A stretch of DNA of 64,000 nt, taken from the NCBI GenBank assembly GCA_014904845.1, contig MU119202.1, forward strand, positions 1 to 64,000, written 5' to 3'. The position numbers and the translations under genes were made by a program. The stretch comes from Acephala macrosclerotiorum (lineage: Eukaryota; Ascomycota; Leotiomycetes; Helotiales; Mollisiaceae). Under the pieces are notes generated by a model, which saw only the letters and a list, made by a program, of their open reading frames with translations, did no database searches and had not been told where the DNA came from. Of the stretch, positions 11,601 through 22,882 are shown one piece after another. Numbering within the stretch: the first letter of the stretch is position 1; each line of letters begins with the position of its first letter.

Positions 11601-12062
11601 CTCGCCCTCCAACCCTCTCCTCCCATCCCAGCCGTCAAAAAATCCTTCTTCGAAGCAACCCGCGAACACTCCTCCTCCATGACACTCGCTCAAAAGGGAC
11701 TCGGCTACCACAGAACCCTGACAGCGATGGAGATGTTAACTAAGCAACAAGGAGGTGAAGTCCTGAGTTTGTATAGTGATCCTGCGTGGTGTAAGACGGG
11801 ACCTGAGAATATTATGACGGGGCCGAGAGATGGGTTGTTTAGTGAGGTTGCGAGTGTGTGGCCGAAGAAGAGCAGTTTGTTTGTTAATTATGAGGTTGGT
11901 GAGGATGGGTGGGTCGCATTCTCTGCAACGTGTGAGTTTGTTACTAACAAATATGGCAGAGCACGATTCTCTGTTGTTGGGCATGGCGGTCGAGCCCAGG
12001 AGTATTGTAAACTGTTGGAGAAAGCAGCGGGAATCGTGAAGGCGATTCTGGACGACGAATAG
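8628..12062 (+). pseudogene. Internally deleted highly reducing polyketide synthase with C-terminal carnitine acyltransferase domain
   Basis: Segments 8628-9292, 9349-10827, 10898-11477 and 11548-12062 are joined by GT-AG introns. The N-terminus is a ketosynthase (PIAVVGVGCRFPGG, active-site block DTGCSGSLVALHLACQ with Cys near residue 179). At about 9400 the KS text DSRGSG runs in frame into the end of a ketoreductase (GQGNYAAGCAYEDALA, with the catalytic-Tyr block). The rest of KS and all AT, dehydratase, methyltransferase and enoyl-reductase domains are missing. Next come a carrier domain (FGLDSLVAIEL, Ser for phosphopantetheine) and a choline/carnitine-acyltransferase domain (FIGDHTKLDGG with the catalytic His; FEACWQPVNMAHYHKGR). 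Stops lie at about 9614 (TAG) and 9650 (TGA), and a one-base loss near 10300 shifts the frame into the acyltransferase domain. Intact relatives are roughly 2,500-3,000 residues; this locus spans about 1,080 codons. I judge it non-functional as a PKS; the product is unknown. Confidence 0.85.
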
Positions 12063-14443
12063 TTCTCGGGACCCCGAATTCTCACCACAGCAACAGCAAC
12101 ATTCGCGCACAGAACCCCGCTATCTTTTCGATTTTGATCGACCGTACTGAAACGTTATCAAGGACGAACTCAGGAGAAGACTGCTTCAACTTTCCCATCT
12201 TGTTGATAGGGAAGAAAGAGGCAGACGGAATTTTATGATGCACAGAAGATGGTGTACTGAACAGAAATTGGTCAAACGACACAAGAATACAAACAAGAAT
12301 GAACAAGACTACCGATGCGAGCTCCTGGAGCTGTCAAACTCATTCACCCGGGATTTGAAATTTCCTATACAATAGAGCCAACCCCACTATTCCGAGCAGA
12401 CGGGATCCAGACTCACGGGTTACCTAAAACCACCTCGAGCAGTACGACTCGTGTGGCAGAAAATGGGGAGAAATAATAAGCTTGCCTGAGGGTTTTGACG
12501 GTGTACTTTTGTATTCGCAGAACTAGCGAATGGCTACTAACCCCTTCTTTACTTAGCGGGTTTCGGCCTTTTCTCCTTTTCCAGTAACCGGGCCGAACTT
12601 GATAGTCGGCTCTAGGTTGACGCCCGGAGTTATGCCCACCCGTTCATGAACAATTTGTTCGCCCAAGAGTTCATGTTCTTACTCAAGAATATTGAAAAGG
12701 TTTGACCAGAAACTTCTGACCTCAAGAATAGCCGGGGTCTGTCTTTGTGTTTTACAGTTGCCATGATCAGCGTTCATCGGACCCTGAATCCAGAGCCATG
12801 GGAACGTTACGAACTTTACGAAGTCGTTACTCGAAAAGGAGAGTAATCCTCCACAACGATTGGCCTCCTACTCTAGACTTGAATACTGGAGCCGACTCGA
12901 ATCAATCTTCTCGACATACGAAGTACAAACAAACTTAACGATAAGGTTAATTTGGGTTCAGGGAAAGCCGGTCTTTTTCTTTCTCCCCACGTGCAGCAAA
13001 AAGTGGGTTGTCCGCCATCTTACCAACTTTTCCCCAGGCCGTCCACATCTCCAAAGAACCTCCACACTCCACACCACAAAGAGGATCACAACGCGAGAAT
13101 TCACAGCCAACCTCCTCGTTCAAACTCGGTGGCGGACGAGTGGATGCATCCGCCAACAACCATGAGTCAAACGTGCTGTGGCGTTTTGAGCCTCGGCGCA
13201 CATGACTGCCCAGACTGGGACAGGTCCCAAAGGCCAATCTTGCGCCGCAAGCGCACTCGTCAATCCGATTCGAGGAAGATCTCTCGATGGCCTCAATTAG
13301 GCGCCGTTGTTACATTCCCTGCTGCTGGGTCGTCCCCAAGCGTTACATCTTGACCGACTCACTGTGGACGCAGAAGCTGAAATACGGGCTGAAGCTTTCC
13401 TCTCGCCCCAATATTGAAGTCTTGGCCCGAAAGCGTCCCTGAGTCGGGCCTTCATTGATGTCCAGATGGTCCAATAATTCCAGAACATTGCGATGTTTGA
13501 CTAGCTGGGCGCTTCTGCACGCACTCTGATGGCGGTTGACCTGCAGCAATAAGGGTCTTACTGGCATCGAGTGATGAGCGCTGCAACGCGAGTGCGGATT
13601 GGTTCCGAGGCGAGGGAAGCGCACAGCTCGTCAACTTCCTCGCGAACGCGGGAGGCTCCTTGCCTCACTCTGGTGTTTCTCTGTCAGCCCCGCTTGCGAC
13701 CTCCAACTTGTCTGCGCTGTATCATTTCGAGTCGAGTCAAGTCGAGTCGCACGAGTTCGTACTTCGTCAAGATGAAAAGGCCCGAATGTACTCGGGTAAT
13801 ATCTATTTACATGGCTCAAGCTCAGTTATCCTAGCTGGTGCAGGTAATGCTACAAATCCCCACAGTCTGTCTCCCTGCACTGCTCGGTAGCGCTTAGATT
13901 GGCACAGCTCTATCTCCGCATTTTGGATATTGTTTGGTCTAGAGATGCCTGGAGATGCCCTAAGGACTTGAAGCAAGGGCGAGGGTAACTGCATCGAGCG
14001 TGACTTCCGTCGCACTGTCATGTGCCCCTGGCCATCTAGTGTTACCCGGTTGTCGACTGGCACGCAGCATCTTCTACTTAGAGATAGCTCTTAATGAAGG
14101 ATGCACACTTTGGACGCGAACTCGTCCCAATCCTCCGCTCCCCACAGTCGGAAGAGGCCCTACTGGGGTCTCCATGGGTTAACAATGTTCCCACTTTCCT
14201 GCTCAAAGATGGTCAATTCTGGGCAGACACAGAGAAGGACCGAACTCTGCCAAACGGTCAGCGAAACGCGGCCGAGATAAAGTGAAGTACTACCTGACAT
14301 AAATACCTTTGCATCCCCTTGTGTGCCTTTTCTTCACCTCTCCCTCCTCAACCTACCTCGGCGGCCACGTCTTCACGGGAAGTATCTGGTATACAGGAAG
14401 ACAATCTCTCAACCTCCTCAATCACCAACTTCTTTAGCCCAAA
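12063..14443. other. Intergenic, includes hexose-transporter promoter and leader
   Basis: No gene is recognised in 12063-14280. Open frames near 12952-13353 and 13570-13890 overlap on several frames and lack motifs. From about 14320 to 14443 the sequence is pyrimidine-rich and ends in an A-rich context directly before the ATG of the hexose transporter, as expected for a fungal 5' leader. Confidence 0.5.
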
Positions 14444-16323
14444 ATGGCAGGAGGAGCTGTTATCCACGGTACTGCAGACGCTTCTCGTGTCGAGGCGCCC
14501 GTCACCATCAAGGCTTATCTCATGTGTGCGTTCGCTGCATTTGGGGGTATCTTCTTCGGATACGATACTGGGTGGATGGGAGGAATTATGGGAATGAAGT
14601 ACTACATCCGACAATATACTGGCCTTCCAGTGAGTTTACTCCACATGTTCAAATCGAGGGATCATGTCTAAAAGTTCTTTAGTACCCTGCTGCAGATGCT
14701 TCTGCTGCTGTTACGGCCGCTTTCGTTCTTCCCGGATGGCAACAATCTCTCCTCACTGGTATTCTTTCTTGCGGAACCTTCTTCGGCGCTATCATCGCTG
14801 GTGACCTCGCTGATCACATTGGTCGACGATGGACTATCATCTCTGGTTCCATTACCTTCAGCGTTGGATGTATCCTCGAGACTGCCTCTACCACACTTGC
14901 CGTCATGGTCGTTGGCCGTTTGATTGCTGGTGCCGGTGTTGGTTTCATCTCAGCCATCAGTAAGCCCACACCCGGACCAATCCGTCACGATAATGCGGGG
15001 TATTGGGAAATAGGCTAACCCCCATCTTTACAGTCATCCTCTACATGTCCGAAATCGCACCAAAGAAGGTCCGTGGAGCACTCGTCGCTGGATATCAATT
15101 CTGCATCACGATCGGTATCCTCCTCGCCAACTGCGTCGTTTACGCCACTCAAAACCGCGATGACACTGGCTCATACCGTATCCCAATCGGTATCCAATTC
15201 CTCTGGGCCATCATCCTCGGAACTGGTCTCTTCTTCCTCCCCGAATCTCCACGTTACTTCGTTAAGAAGGGCAGAATCGATGATGCTGCTAAGGCACTTT
15301 CCAACGTCCGAGGACAACCCATCGAGTCGGAATACATCCAGGATGAACTCGCTGAGATTATCGCCAACCACGAGTATGAACTCTCAGTCGTTCCTCAGAC
15401 TTCGTACATTGCTTCGTGGACCAACTGCTTCAATGGAAACATTGGGCATGCGTCCTCCAACATCCGCAGAACGCTTTTGGGTATTGGTCTTCAGATGATG
15501 CAACAGCTTACTGGTATCAACTTCATCTTCTACTATGGTGTTGTGTTCTTCAAGTCGTAAGTCTCCCAATTCCCCCTCATTTACGTCTCACGGAAGAATA
15601 TCAAACTGATCGATGAATAACAGTCTCAACACAATCTCCAACCCCTTCCTCATCTCCCTCATCACAACCCTCGTCAACGTCTGCTCCACCCCCCTCTCCT
15701 TCTGGATGGTCGAGCGATACGGCCGCCGCAACTTGCTCTTGGTTGGAGGCACCGGAATGGTCATCGCCCAATACATCGTCGGTATCGTCGGTGTGACCGT
15801 CGGTCAAGACAAGGGAGCTGATACCAACACCGCTGCCGTCTCAGCCATGATCGCATTTATCTGCATCAACATCTTCATGTTCGCCACTACCTGGGGACCA
15901 TGCGCTTGGGTCGTCGTCGGAGAAATCTTCCCTCTCCCAATCAGATCCCGTGGAGTCGGTCTTTCCACCGCTTCGAACTGGTTCTGGAATTGCATTATTG
16001 CTATCATCACTCCTTATTTGGTTGATAAGCAATACGCCAATTTGAGCAGCAAGATCTTCTTCATGTGGGGTTCTCTTTGCATTATCTCGGTCTTGTTTAC
16101 GTTCTTCCTTGTTCCGGAGACGAAGGGCCTTTCGCTTGAACAGGTTGACAGGATGTTGGAGGAGGTTTCGCCGAGAAAGTCGAGAAGCTGGGTTCCTCAT
16201 TCTACTTTTGCAGCTGAGATGGGTCTTGTTGAGAAGGGCATCCCGGTTTTGGGAAAGCAAGGCGATTCAGCTGAGGAGACGGAGATTGAGCATCATAATG
16301 CTCCTAAGGTTGAGGGTTTGTAG
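14444..16323 (+). CDS. Hexose transporter (MFS sugar porter), four exons
   Basis: A plasma-membrane sugar:proton symporter of the fungal high-affinity glucose/hexose transporter group, 561 residues with twelve predicted helices. Exons are 14444-14629, 14683-14959, 15034-15556 and 15624-16323; the sum is 1686 nt. Family signatures appear in order. GGIFFGYDTGWMGGIMGM is in helix 1, followed by DHIGRRWTIISG (loop 2-3). YMSEIAPKKVRGALVAGYQF and PESPRYFVKKGR come before the central loop. GLQMMQQLTGINFIFYYGVV is in helix 7, then VERYGRRNLLL, and PETKGLSLEQVDRMLEE closes the last helix. Length and motif order match the family, and no disruption is seen. The start is set by the A-rich context and the standard N-terminus. 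It is probably glucose-regulated by analogy, which the sequence does not show. Confidence 0.93.
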
Positions 16324-16561
16324 ATCTGAATGTGTAATGTGTTTATGAGGAATGAATGGAGGGGACTGGCATGGCTTCCAGGAGATGTGGATAGGTATTA
16401 AAGATATCTAGAGTTGGGAGGATGCAAGGATAGAGTTGAAATATACCCAAATAATCATTCAACTGCTACAACAACTTCTCTATCCCGCGCACCTCCTCAC
16501 ATTATCTCCTCATCCTCATCTCATTCTACATCTCCTGTCCCATCCATTGACTATTACATAC

Positions 16562-16640
16562 CCTCATCTTCCTCATCTTCCTCATCTTCCTCATCTNNNN
16601 NNNNNNCCTCATCTTCCTCATCTTCCTCATCTTCCTCATC
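16562..16640. repeat. 9-bp tandem repeat (CCTCATCTT) interrupted by an assembly gap
   Basis: Tandem copies of the 9-mer CCTCATCTT flank ten Ns at 16597-16606. The Ns mark an unresolved gap inside the array, so its true length is unknown. It lies about 240 bp past the hexose-transporter stop and is non-coding. Confidence 0.95.
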
Positions 16641-17813
16641 TCAACTTACTGAATAACGACAGGTCGGAAGATTACCCCGCCATATGAAAACACATCTCGG
16701 CGACTCTCGAACACACCAAGACCCAAATAGGACCGGATGGCTGGCTCCGAAGCTTCTGTGTCCCGTTGTCTACGTTTCAAGTTATTGCTGTTTTGGGATG
16801 GTTGTGCAGAAGATAAGAATGCGACGATATGATTTGCGTGGCTTGCAAGCCACCCGCAGCCACGGAATATATAGCTAAAGATTCGCACTCGCGCTTTTTA
16901 TTTACGATATACTCAATTAAGTCTTTCTCTCTACTTCGGGTTGAGAATTAGGATAGCTCTTGGACAAGAATTTGGGTTGAACCTTGAGAGGTAGAAGTGA
17001 GGTTGAGGGGGAGTCCGAGAAGGGGAGGTTGCGGAAGTGGGGGTAGTGTGGGTGGTGTCAGATTGAAGGTGAACAGATATTCCTGCTAGGCAGGCGCGAT
17101 ACCGGAAGACGAACTTGCCGAAAGAAAAAAAGGTTCAAGCCTTGCGAATACCAACTCTTAGTTTCCAACACTTCCCCCCCCCCAAATGAGGCAATACAAA
17201 TATACGCCCCCGCCCATCCCCCCCCAAAAACCCCCCCTGTTCCAAAAGCAAGAGACTCAGACCACAACCCGTCCTACAGGGTCTGGCTTAGAGAAACCTA
17301 ACTTAATAGATTTACTTGAAGCTCGCGTTGATGAATGATTTGCCCTTTAAACGCGCTTGGTGTTAACTACAACCAGCTGTCCTGAGAATTCAACATGTCT
17401 GTTGTCGCGCGATCTGGTACTCTGTTTGAGGGGATAGGAGCTTATTCAAATATAAGACCAGCTTTGTCAAGGCAGGTTAAAGGGGATAGATTTGCTGAAG
17501 TTAATGCGGCAAAGGTTCTTTACGCCTATGTACATTAAATTGTGAGTGCGATAGGAAGCGCTGGGCTTGCTGGGCATTTGCCGAGAATGCTTATGTATTC
17601 GGCGTTAAACACCTTTGCAGAAGGGCGAGAGAGAGAAGTCGAGGGTGTTTCTTCCAGTCTTGAAAATCGACTCGGCCACTTGGGCTGTAACAATCACTAA
17701 CACAAGGTAGCGATTTGAAATACCGAAGTAGAAGCATAATATATATACTCATCAAATCTACAAACCCCAACTCCTTTTCCTCACCCTAAAAAATTTACCA
17801 AACACAACGCAGT
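16641..17813. other. Intergenic between convergent genes
   Basis: The 3' flanks of the hexose transporter (plus) and nitrite reductase (minus). No coding sequence is recognised. A cytosine-run cluster at 17172-17237 could form a G-quadruplex on the minus strand (see findings). Confidence 0.6.
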
Positions 17814-20800
17814 CTACCAATCAATATTCCCCTCTCCTGGCCCCCCAACAGTACCCACCAACTCCTTCTTCGCCTCAAACGGCTTCCGTCCCTTCATACC
17901 AACACCATTCTTCCCAATCCTTCTATCCAGCTTCTCAAACGGCCCCTCCCCACTCTCCCCCTTCTTAACCATCCACTTCTTAGTCCCCAACACCCCATCC
18001 AACTCATGCACCGGCGGTAACTTCAAATACACCATCCCATCATCCCTCTCCTCAACTGGGAACGTCGCAATACTAACTTCCTCATCATTCTGACATCTCC
18101 CCGCTTGCTCTCCATTCAGCTCAAAATTCCTCTTATGATTCGGACAAGAAACCCATAACTTATCGTCTTTATCCCCAATCAACCCATCGCTGAGGACGAA
18201 AGCCCGTTTGTGCGGACACATCTGTTGACTCGCCAAATACTTCCCCTTGACGCGGAAAATAGCTAATTGGGTATCCCCTCTCTTGATAGTAGCCGAGATA
18301 CCATTGGGAGCTTCGTCCGCGCCAGCGAAATGCGAGGCTTCGATGATAGGCTGCCAGCTCAAGCTCGTCCATTTCGTATTCTTGAAATCCTCCTTAACGC
18401 TCTCCTTGGCCCAATAAACGGGCCTCGTCTGTCCACGATCTTGCTCCGTTTCCATATTCTCCACATTCTCATCCGTGTTATCAAACTGCGCGAATTTCTT
18501 CCTAATCTCGGGATTCTTAACAGCCTCAGCCCACTCATCGAAAAACGTCCCTACTAATTCCTCCATTTGCTGCTCCAGTGATTGGCAGATGCCGAGTTTG
18601 TCTTCGAGAATTACTTCGCGGAGGTATTTTATTCCACCAGGGAGGTTTTCAAGCCAGCGGGCGGTGCGTTGTAGTTTATCGGCAGTCCGGATATAGAACA
18701 TTAGGTAGCGGTCCAAGATGGGGACTACATCGTCGGGGGGGACATCCTTTGCGAGGAGTTCGGAGTGTTTGGGGGAGGCGCCGCCGTTGCCGCCGACGAA
18801 GATGTTGAAGCCCTTGTCGGTGGCTATGAGGCCGAAGCTGGGTGGAGTGTTAGTGAATGTTTGGATTGAGGTGGTGGAATTTGGAAAGGAGAATGTCTGG
18901 GCTTGGTTGGGGACATTGAGGAGGATAATGTCGAACTCGAAGTTGGACACTGGCAATGCCTCAATGTCTAGACCCGAGTTGGGCATTTTCATCTTTTCAA
19001 TGACCAATACCAAGTCCGAAATTCTCCTTCCTGCTAATGTCCATCTGGGGGAAGTGACTTACTCCTTATTCTGCGCCTCAGCACATTCCCTCACACACCC
19101 ACTCACACCACCCTTCATCTTATGCGGACTCCTGATACTCTTATACCTCTCCTCCAGTCTTACCGCCATCCCCACACTGTCACCGATGCCATATCTGCAC
19201 CAAGTAGTTCCCACACAACTTTTTACCGTCCTCAAACTCTTCGCATACGCATGACCAGACTCAAATCCGCCCTCGATCAACTCTTCCCAAATCTTCAACA
19301 AATCCTGCTTCTTCGCTCCAAACATATCTATTCGCTGTCCTCCAGTGATCTTGGTATAGAGATCGTATTTCTTCGCCACATTGCCTAGAACAATCAACTT
19401 ATCTGGCGTGATCTCTCCTGCCGACACTCTCGGAATGACGGAGTACGTCCCATTTCTCTGAATGTTCCCAAGGAACCGATCATTCGTCTCTTGCAACCCG
19501 ATATGGCTTTTATCCATAACATGCGGATTCCACAAACTCGAAAAAATACTCCCAATACTCGGCTTACAAGCCTCACACCCCTGACTCCCCTTATCATTCC
19601 CCGCCTCCTTCATCACCTCTGCAAGCGTCTTGAGTTTCTTCACTGAGATAATATTATACAAATCCGCTCTACTATAATTAAAGTGCGGACAGATATGATT
19701 CTTAACCTCTTGTCCCATAGCTTTCATCTGCGCATTGAAGATGGAAGTGACGAGTGGCATGCAACCTCCACATCCGGTCCCAGCTTTGGTGCAGGATTTT
19801 ACGTCGCCGATAGATTTGCAGGTCCCGTTTTTGACGGTGGTTACGACGTCACCTTTGGTTACGTTGTGGCAGGAACAGATTTGTGTGTCGTCGTCCAAAT
19901 CATTGCCGTCGTCTTCTCCGCCTTTTGATGCGCCGAGGATGAATTCTGAGGGGGGTACTTCCAAAGCCTTTTGGTTCTTGACCATAGGGACGAGTTTCAC
20001 GTAGTCTTTGGTGTCGCCGATCATCATGCCGCCGAGCAGGTATTTGCCGTCGAGTGTGAAGAGGTATTTCTTGTAGACGTTGGAGAAGGGATCTTTGTAG
20101 GTGAGGGCTTTGACGGGAGATGGTGGTGGTCCGTCTGTGAGTTTGCTGATGGGGTCGGGGGAGCCTTCTTTCTTTCGTATGGCGCGGATGGGGAGGTGTT
20201 TGGGGCCGTCGCGGTCGGCGAAGAAGTCTCCAAAGCTGGCTACTTCGACACCGAGGAGCTTGAGTTTGGTGCTGAGATCTGGTCGCTTGAATTTTCGATA
20301 GGAGTGGACTTTGGCTTGGGTGAGGTTGAAGGATAAGATGTCTGCCATTTCGATTCCAGGGGCAATGAGTCCGAATGTTTGGTTCTCCCAGCTGGCGCAT
20401 TCTCCAATGGCGTAGATATCCTTGGTAGAAGTGCCTAGATCCTCGCTGACCACGATTCCACCTCCTCGGTCTGCACATTTGATGCCTGCTCTCCTTGCAA
20501 GCTCATCTTTGGCCTTGATTCCAATGGCAAAACAGATCGTGCTGCAATCCATCTTCTCTCCATCCTCAAACACAACCCCTTTCACATGGTTGTCTTCCGT
20601 AACCTCAATCTTTCCCACCCGCTTACTGAGCAAAACGTCAAGTCCCAAATCCCTCACTTGCTGCACCACAAGCCCACCAGCATCACCATCCAACTGCCTA
20701 CTCAACACCCACCTATTCCTCTCAATCAACTTGACTTTCTCAAAACACTCCAAATCCATCATCGCCTTCGCAGCTTCCAGCCCTAACAATCCTCCACCAA

Positions 20801-21548
20801 CAACAGTTCCATGTGTGCCTTTCCTCTCTGCTGCGTACTTTATCAATTTCTGCAGATCTTCAATAGTGCGGTAGACGAATACACCTTTGGCGTCGTGACC
20901 GGGTGTGTGTCGCGGAAGGAGGGCATCGGAGCCAGTGGCTATGACGAGGATATCGTAGGGGACTATTTCGCCGGAGGAGCAGGAGACGAGTTTGTGGTCT
21001 GGGTGGATTTCGGTTACTTTGGTGTTGAGGTGGTAATTCAGAGAGCCTTCTGGGACGTTGGAATACTGAGAAATTGTTAGTGAGGTGGGTGCGGGTTGAA
21101 GGAGGGAGACGTACCCATTCTTTGGGATTGAGGTAGAGGTTCTCTACTTTTCGATGTTGGAAGAAAGATGTAAGTCCGACGCGGTTGTATGCTAAGTGTG
21201 CTTCTTCGCCGATAACTATGATGTCGTATTCTCTTCGTTTGGCGTCGAGCTTCATTAATTTCTCTCTGCGAGTGGCAGATTAGCTACGGTTCTCTCCAAA
21301 CAGCTTCCAATTTCCATCTCGTGAACCAATTTCTTTGCAGAAGTTCGAACTGTAGATACCAGCAGGAAGAAAGGAATTGGTACTCACATAAAGCTAATTC
21401 CCACCATCCCCAGTCCCACCACAACGACCTTCTTCCTAGGTCCACCATGGCTCTCATTCTCACTCCCCCTCACACCATCCGGTCCACCCTCAATCGGACC
21501 AGCTTTGATCTCCTCGACCGGAACTTGAGGCTGCCAATTGCTCGACAT
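17814..21548 (-). CDS. niiA: Nitrite reductase [NAD(P)H], four exons
   Basis: Assimilatory cytosolic enzyme that reduces nitrite to ammonium with NAD(P)H, FAD, an Fe-S cluster and sirohaem. Exons are 21548-21388, 21265-21115, 21065-19063 and 18837-17814; the sum is 3339 nt, or 1112 residues, close to fungal orthologues (about 1,100). Domains in order: an N-terminal FAD/NAD oxidoreductase ([29 protein letters not shown]) and a BFD-type [2Fe-2S] region ([24 protein letters not shown]). Next is the ferredoxin-like half and the sirohaem/4Fe-4S cysteines ([25 protein letters not shown], i.e. C-x5-C and C-x3-C). Last is a C-terminal Rieske-type small-subunit domain (CPHKRAF...CPNHKRNF). Introns are 122, 49 and 225 bp. 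The upstream flank carries GATA-factor motifs, consistent with nitrogen control. No nitrate reductase or nitrate transporter lies adjacent in this window. Confidence 0.95.
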
Positions 21549-22882
21549 CTTGCCTTCTCTGCTCCTTATTGCTTCGTATTGTTCAGATCCGGCACTTGTG
21601 CCTCACTCGCACTGCGGTATGCGCGCCGTGTATGCTGTACAAAAGTGGATTGGGTATCGCACACCCAGTCAATTCAAACTGGAGCACAGGGAGAAATGAT
21701 ATGAAGAGAGAAGGAGAAGCTGGACACAACAGAAGAGAAGATACAACATCACCTAGCTCAGCCAAAGCTACCTACCATCCGAATGGACATCTCCCATACC
21801 ATCTCACCAAATCCTCGGAAATCGATCGAGCCCCTCCACCATTCCTTACCCATCTAGCTTTGACCAATCACAACTCACATATTTGGGACCAGGCCTTCGG
21901 AGAAGCAAAAATCTGGGGTTATCAACTTGACCACAGCCTCGACGTTTCCTTTTGCATCCTCTTATCAGACTCCCGTCAACCTACCGAGGAGTTGCTAGCG
22001 TCTCTCGTCTGAGATCCAACTGATAAGGCTAAGTGGATCCACATTCCAAGCCTCTCATTGGCTGTTACTGATGGAGTGAGTGAAGAGGAGAGTTTATTAG
22101 TGGGGGAAGCGAATGTGGGGCTCGCGAAACGGAGAAACATGGAGATGTTAATCTTGCGGATGGAGACGTGAGTTTGGTAAGAGAATTTGGGAAGAGGTAC
22201 ATAAATCCGAGGGAGTGCTCCTTCTTGTGGTGTTGAACTAGAAGCTTGGATTCTAGTATGGAGAAATGTCGGGATTGCGTTGTATTTTGAGTGTCGATTT
22301 CTGAAGCTCGAGTATTCGTGTGCGGTGAGAGTCTGGAGGTGCTTCATTTGAGTTTCGTGGTCGGAACACCTCGCTACACGTGTGACTTGGTGTTGGCTTC
22401 AAGTGAGTTTCGTCTGTTTGTATAGGAATTTGTTTATCACTACTGAATGATTCGTTTTGCTTGGTTGTGTATTGAATCCTTTGGACGATAGTGCACAGAA
22501 AGCTTTGCTTGAGAAAGTAAAGGTCATGAAGACAAGCAGCAAGAAGCATGCAGTATGAATTGTTCCTATTAAGAAGCAAGTGGAGCTTTTCTCATCATAA
22601 TGTGCTCTCTAGCCTCTCTATGGTAACATCTCAATGCCATCGAGAACCATAAGAACACGTCTTCCCATCCCTCAAACTCCGTAATCATTCCTGCAAAGTG
22701 CAATATGGAAGAAAGTTGAAAACAAAAGAAACCAATCCCATGCTTCTTGCCCTCCCATTGCGCCGGCAAACACGTCCATATGTATCAGTGAAGTCGTGGC
22801 ATACAAGCAAAGAGAACCCCTCCCGTCAAAATATTTTTTGGCATCGTACAGAGAAATGAAAAGTGATGTTGACTCGAGTTGA
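21549..22882. other. Nitrite reductase promoter and srbA 3' flank
   Basis: About 1.3 kb between the niiA start and the srbA stop; both genes are on the minus strand. No additional gene is recognised. The niiA-proximal part holds the GATA motifs listed separately. Confidence 0.6.
21918..22028 (-). promoter_or_regulatory. Cluster of GATA-factor (AreA/NIT2-type) motifs upstream of niiA
   Basis: Three HGATAR matches fall within about 110 bp: the complement of TTATCA at 21919-21924, the complement of CTTATCAG at 21961-21968, and TGATAAG at 22021-22027. They sit roughly 370-480 bp upstream of the nitrite reductase ATG. AreA/NIT2 GATA factors activate nitrite reductase genes in Aspergillus and Neurospora under nitrogen limitation. 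Motif presence is seen; function is inferred. Confidence 0.5.

Noticed and set aside
19900..20478. 192-codon minus-strand frame of Arg/His/Pro-rich text
   Set aside because: It is the shadow of the nitrite reductase exon in another phase.
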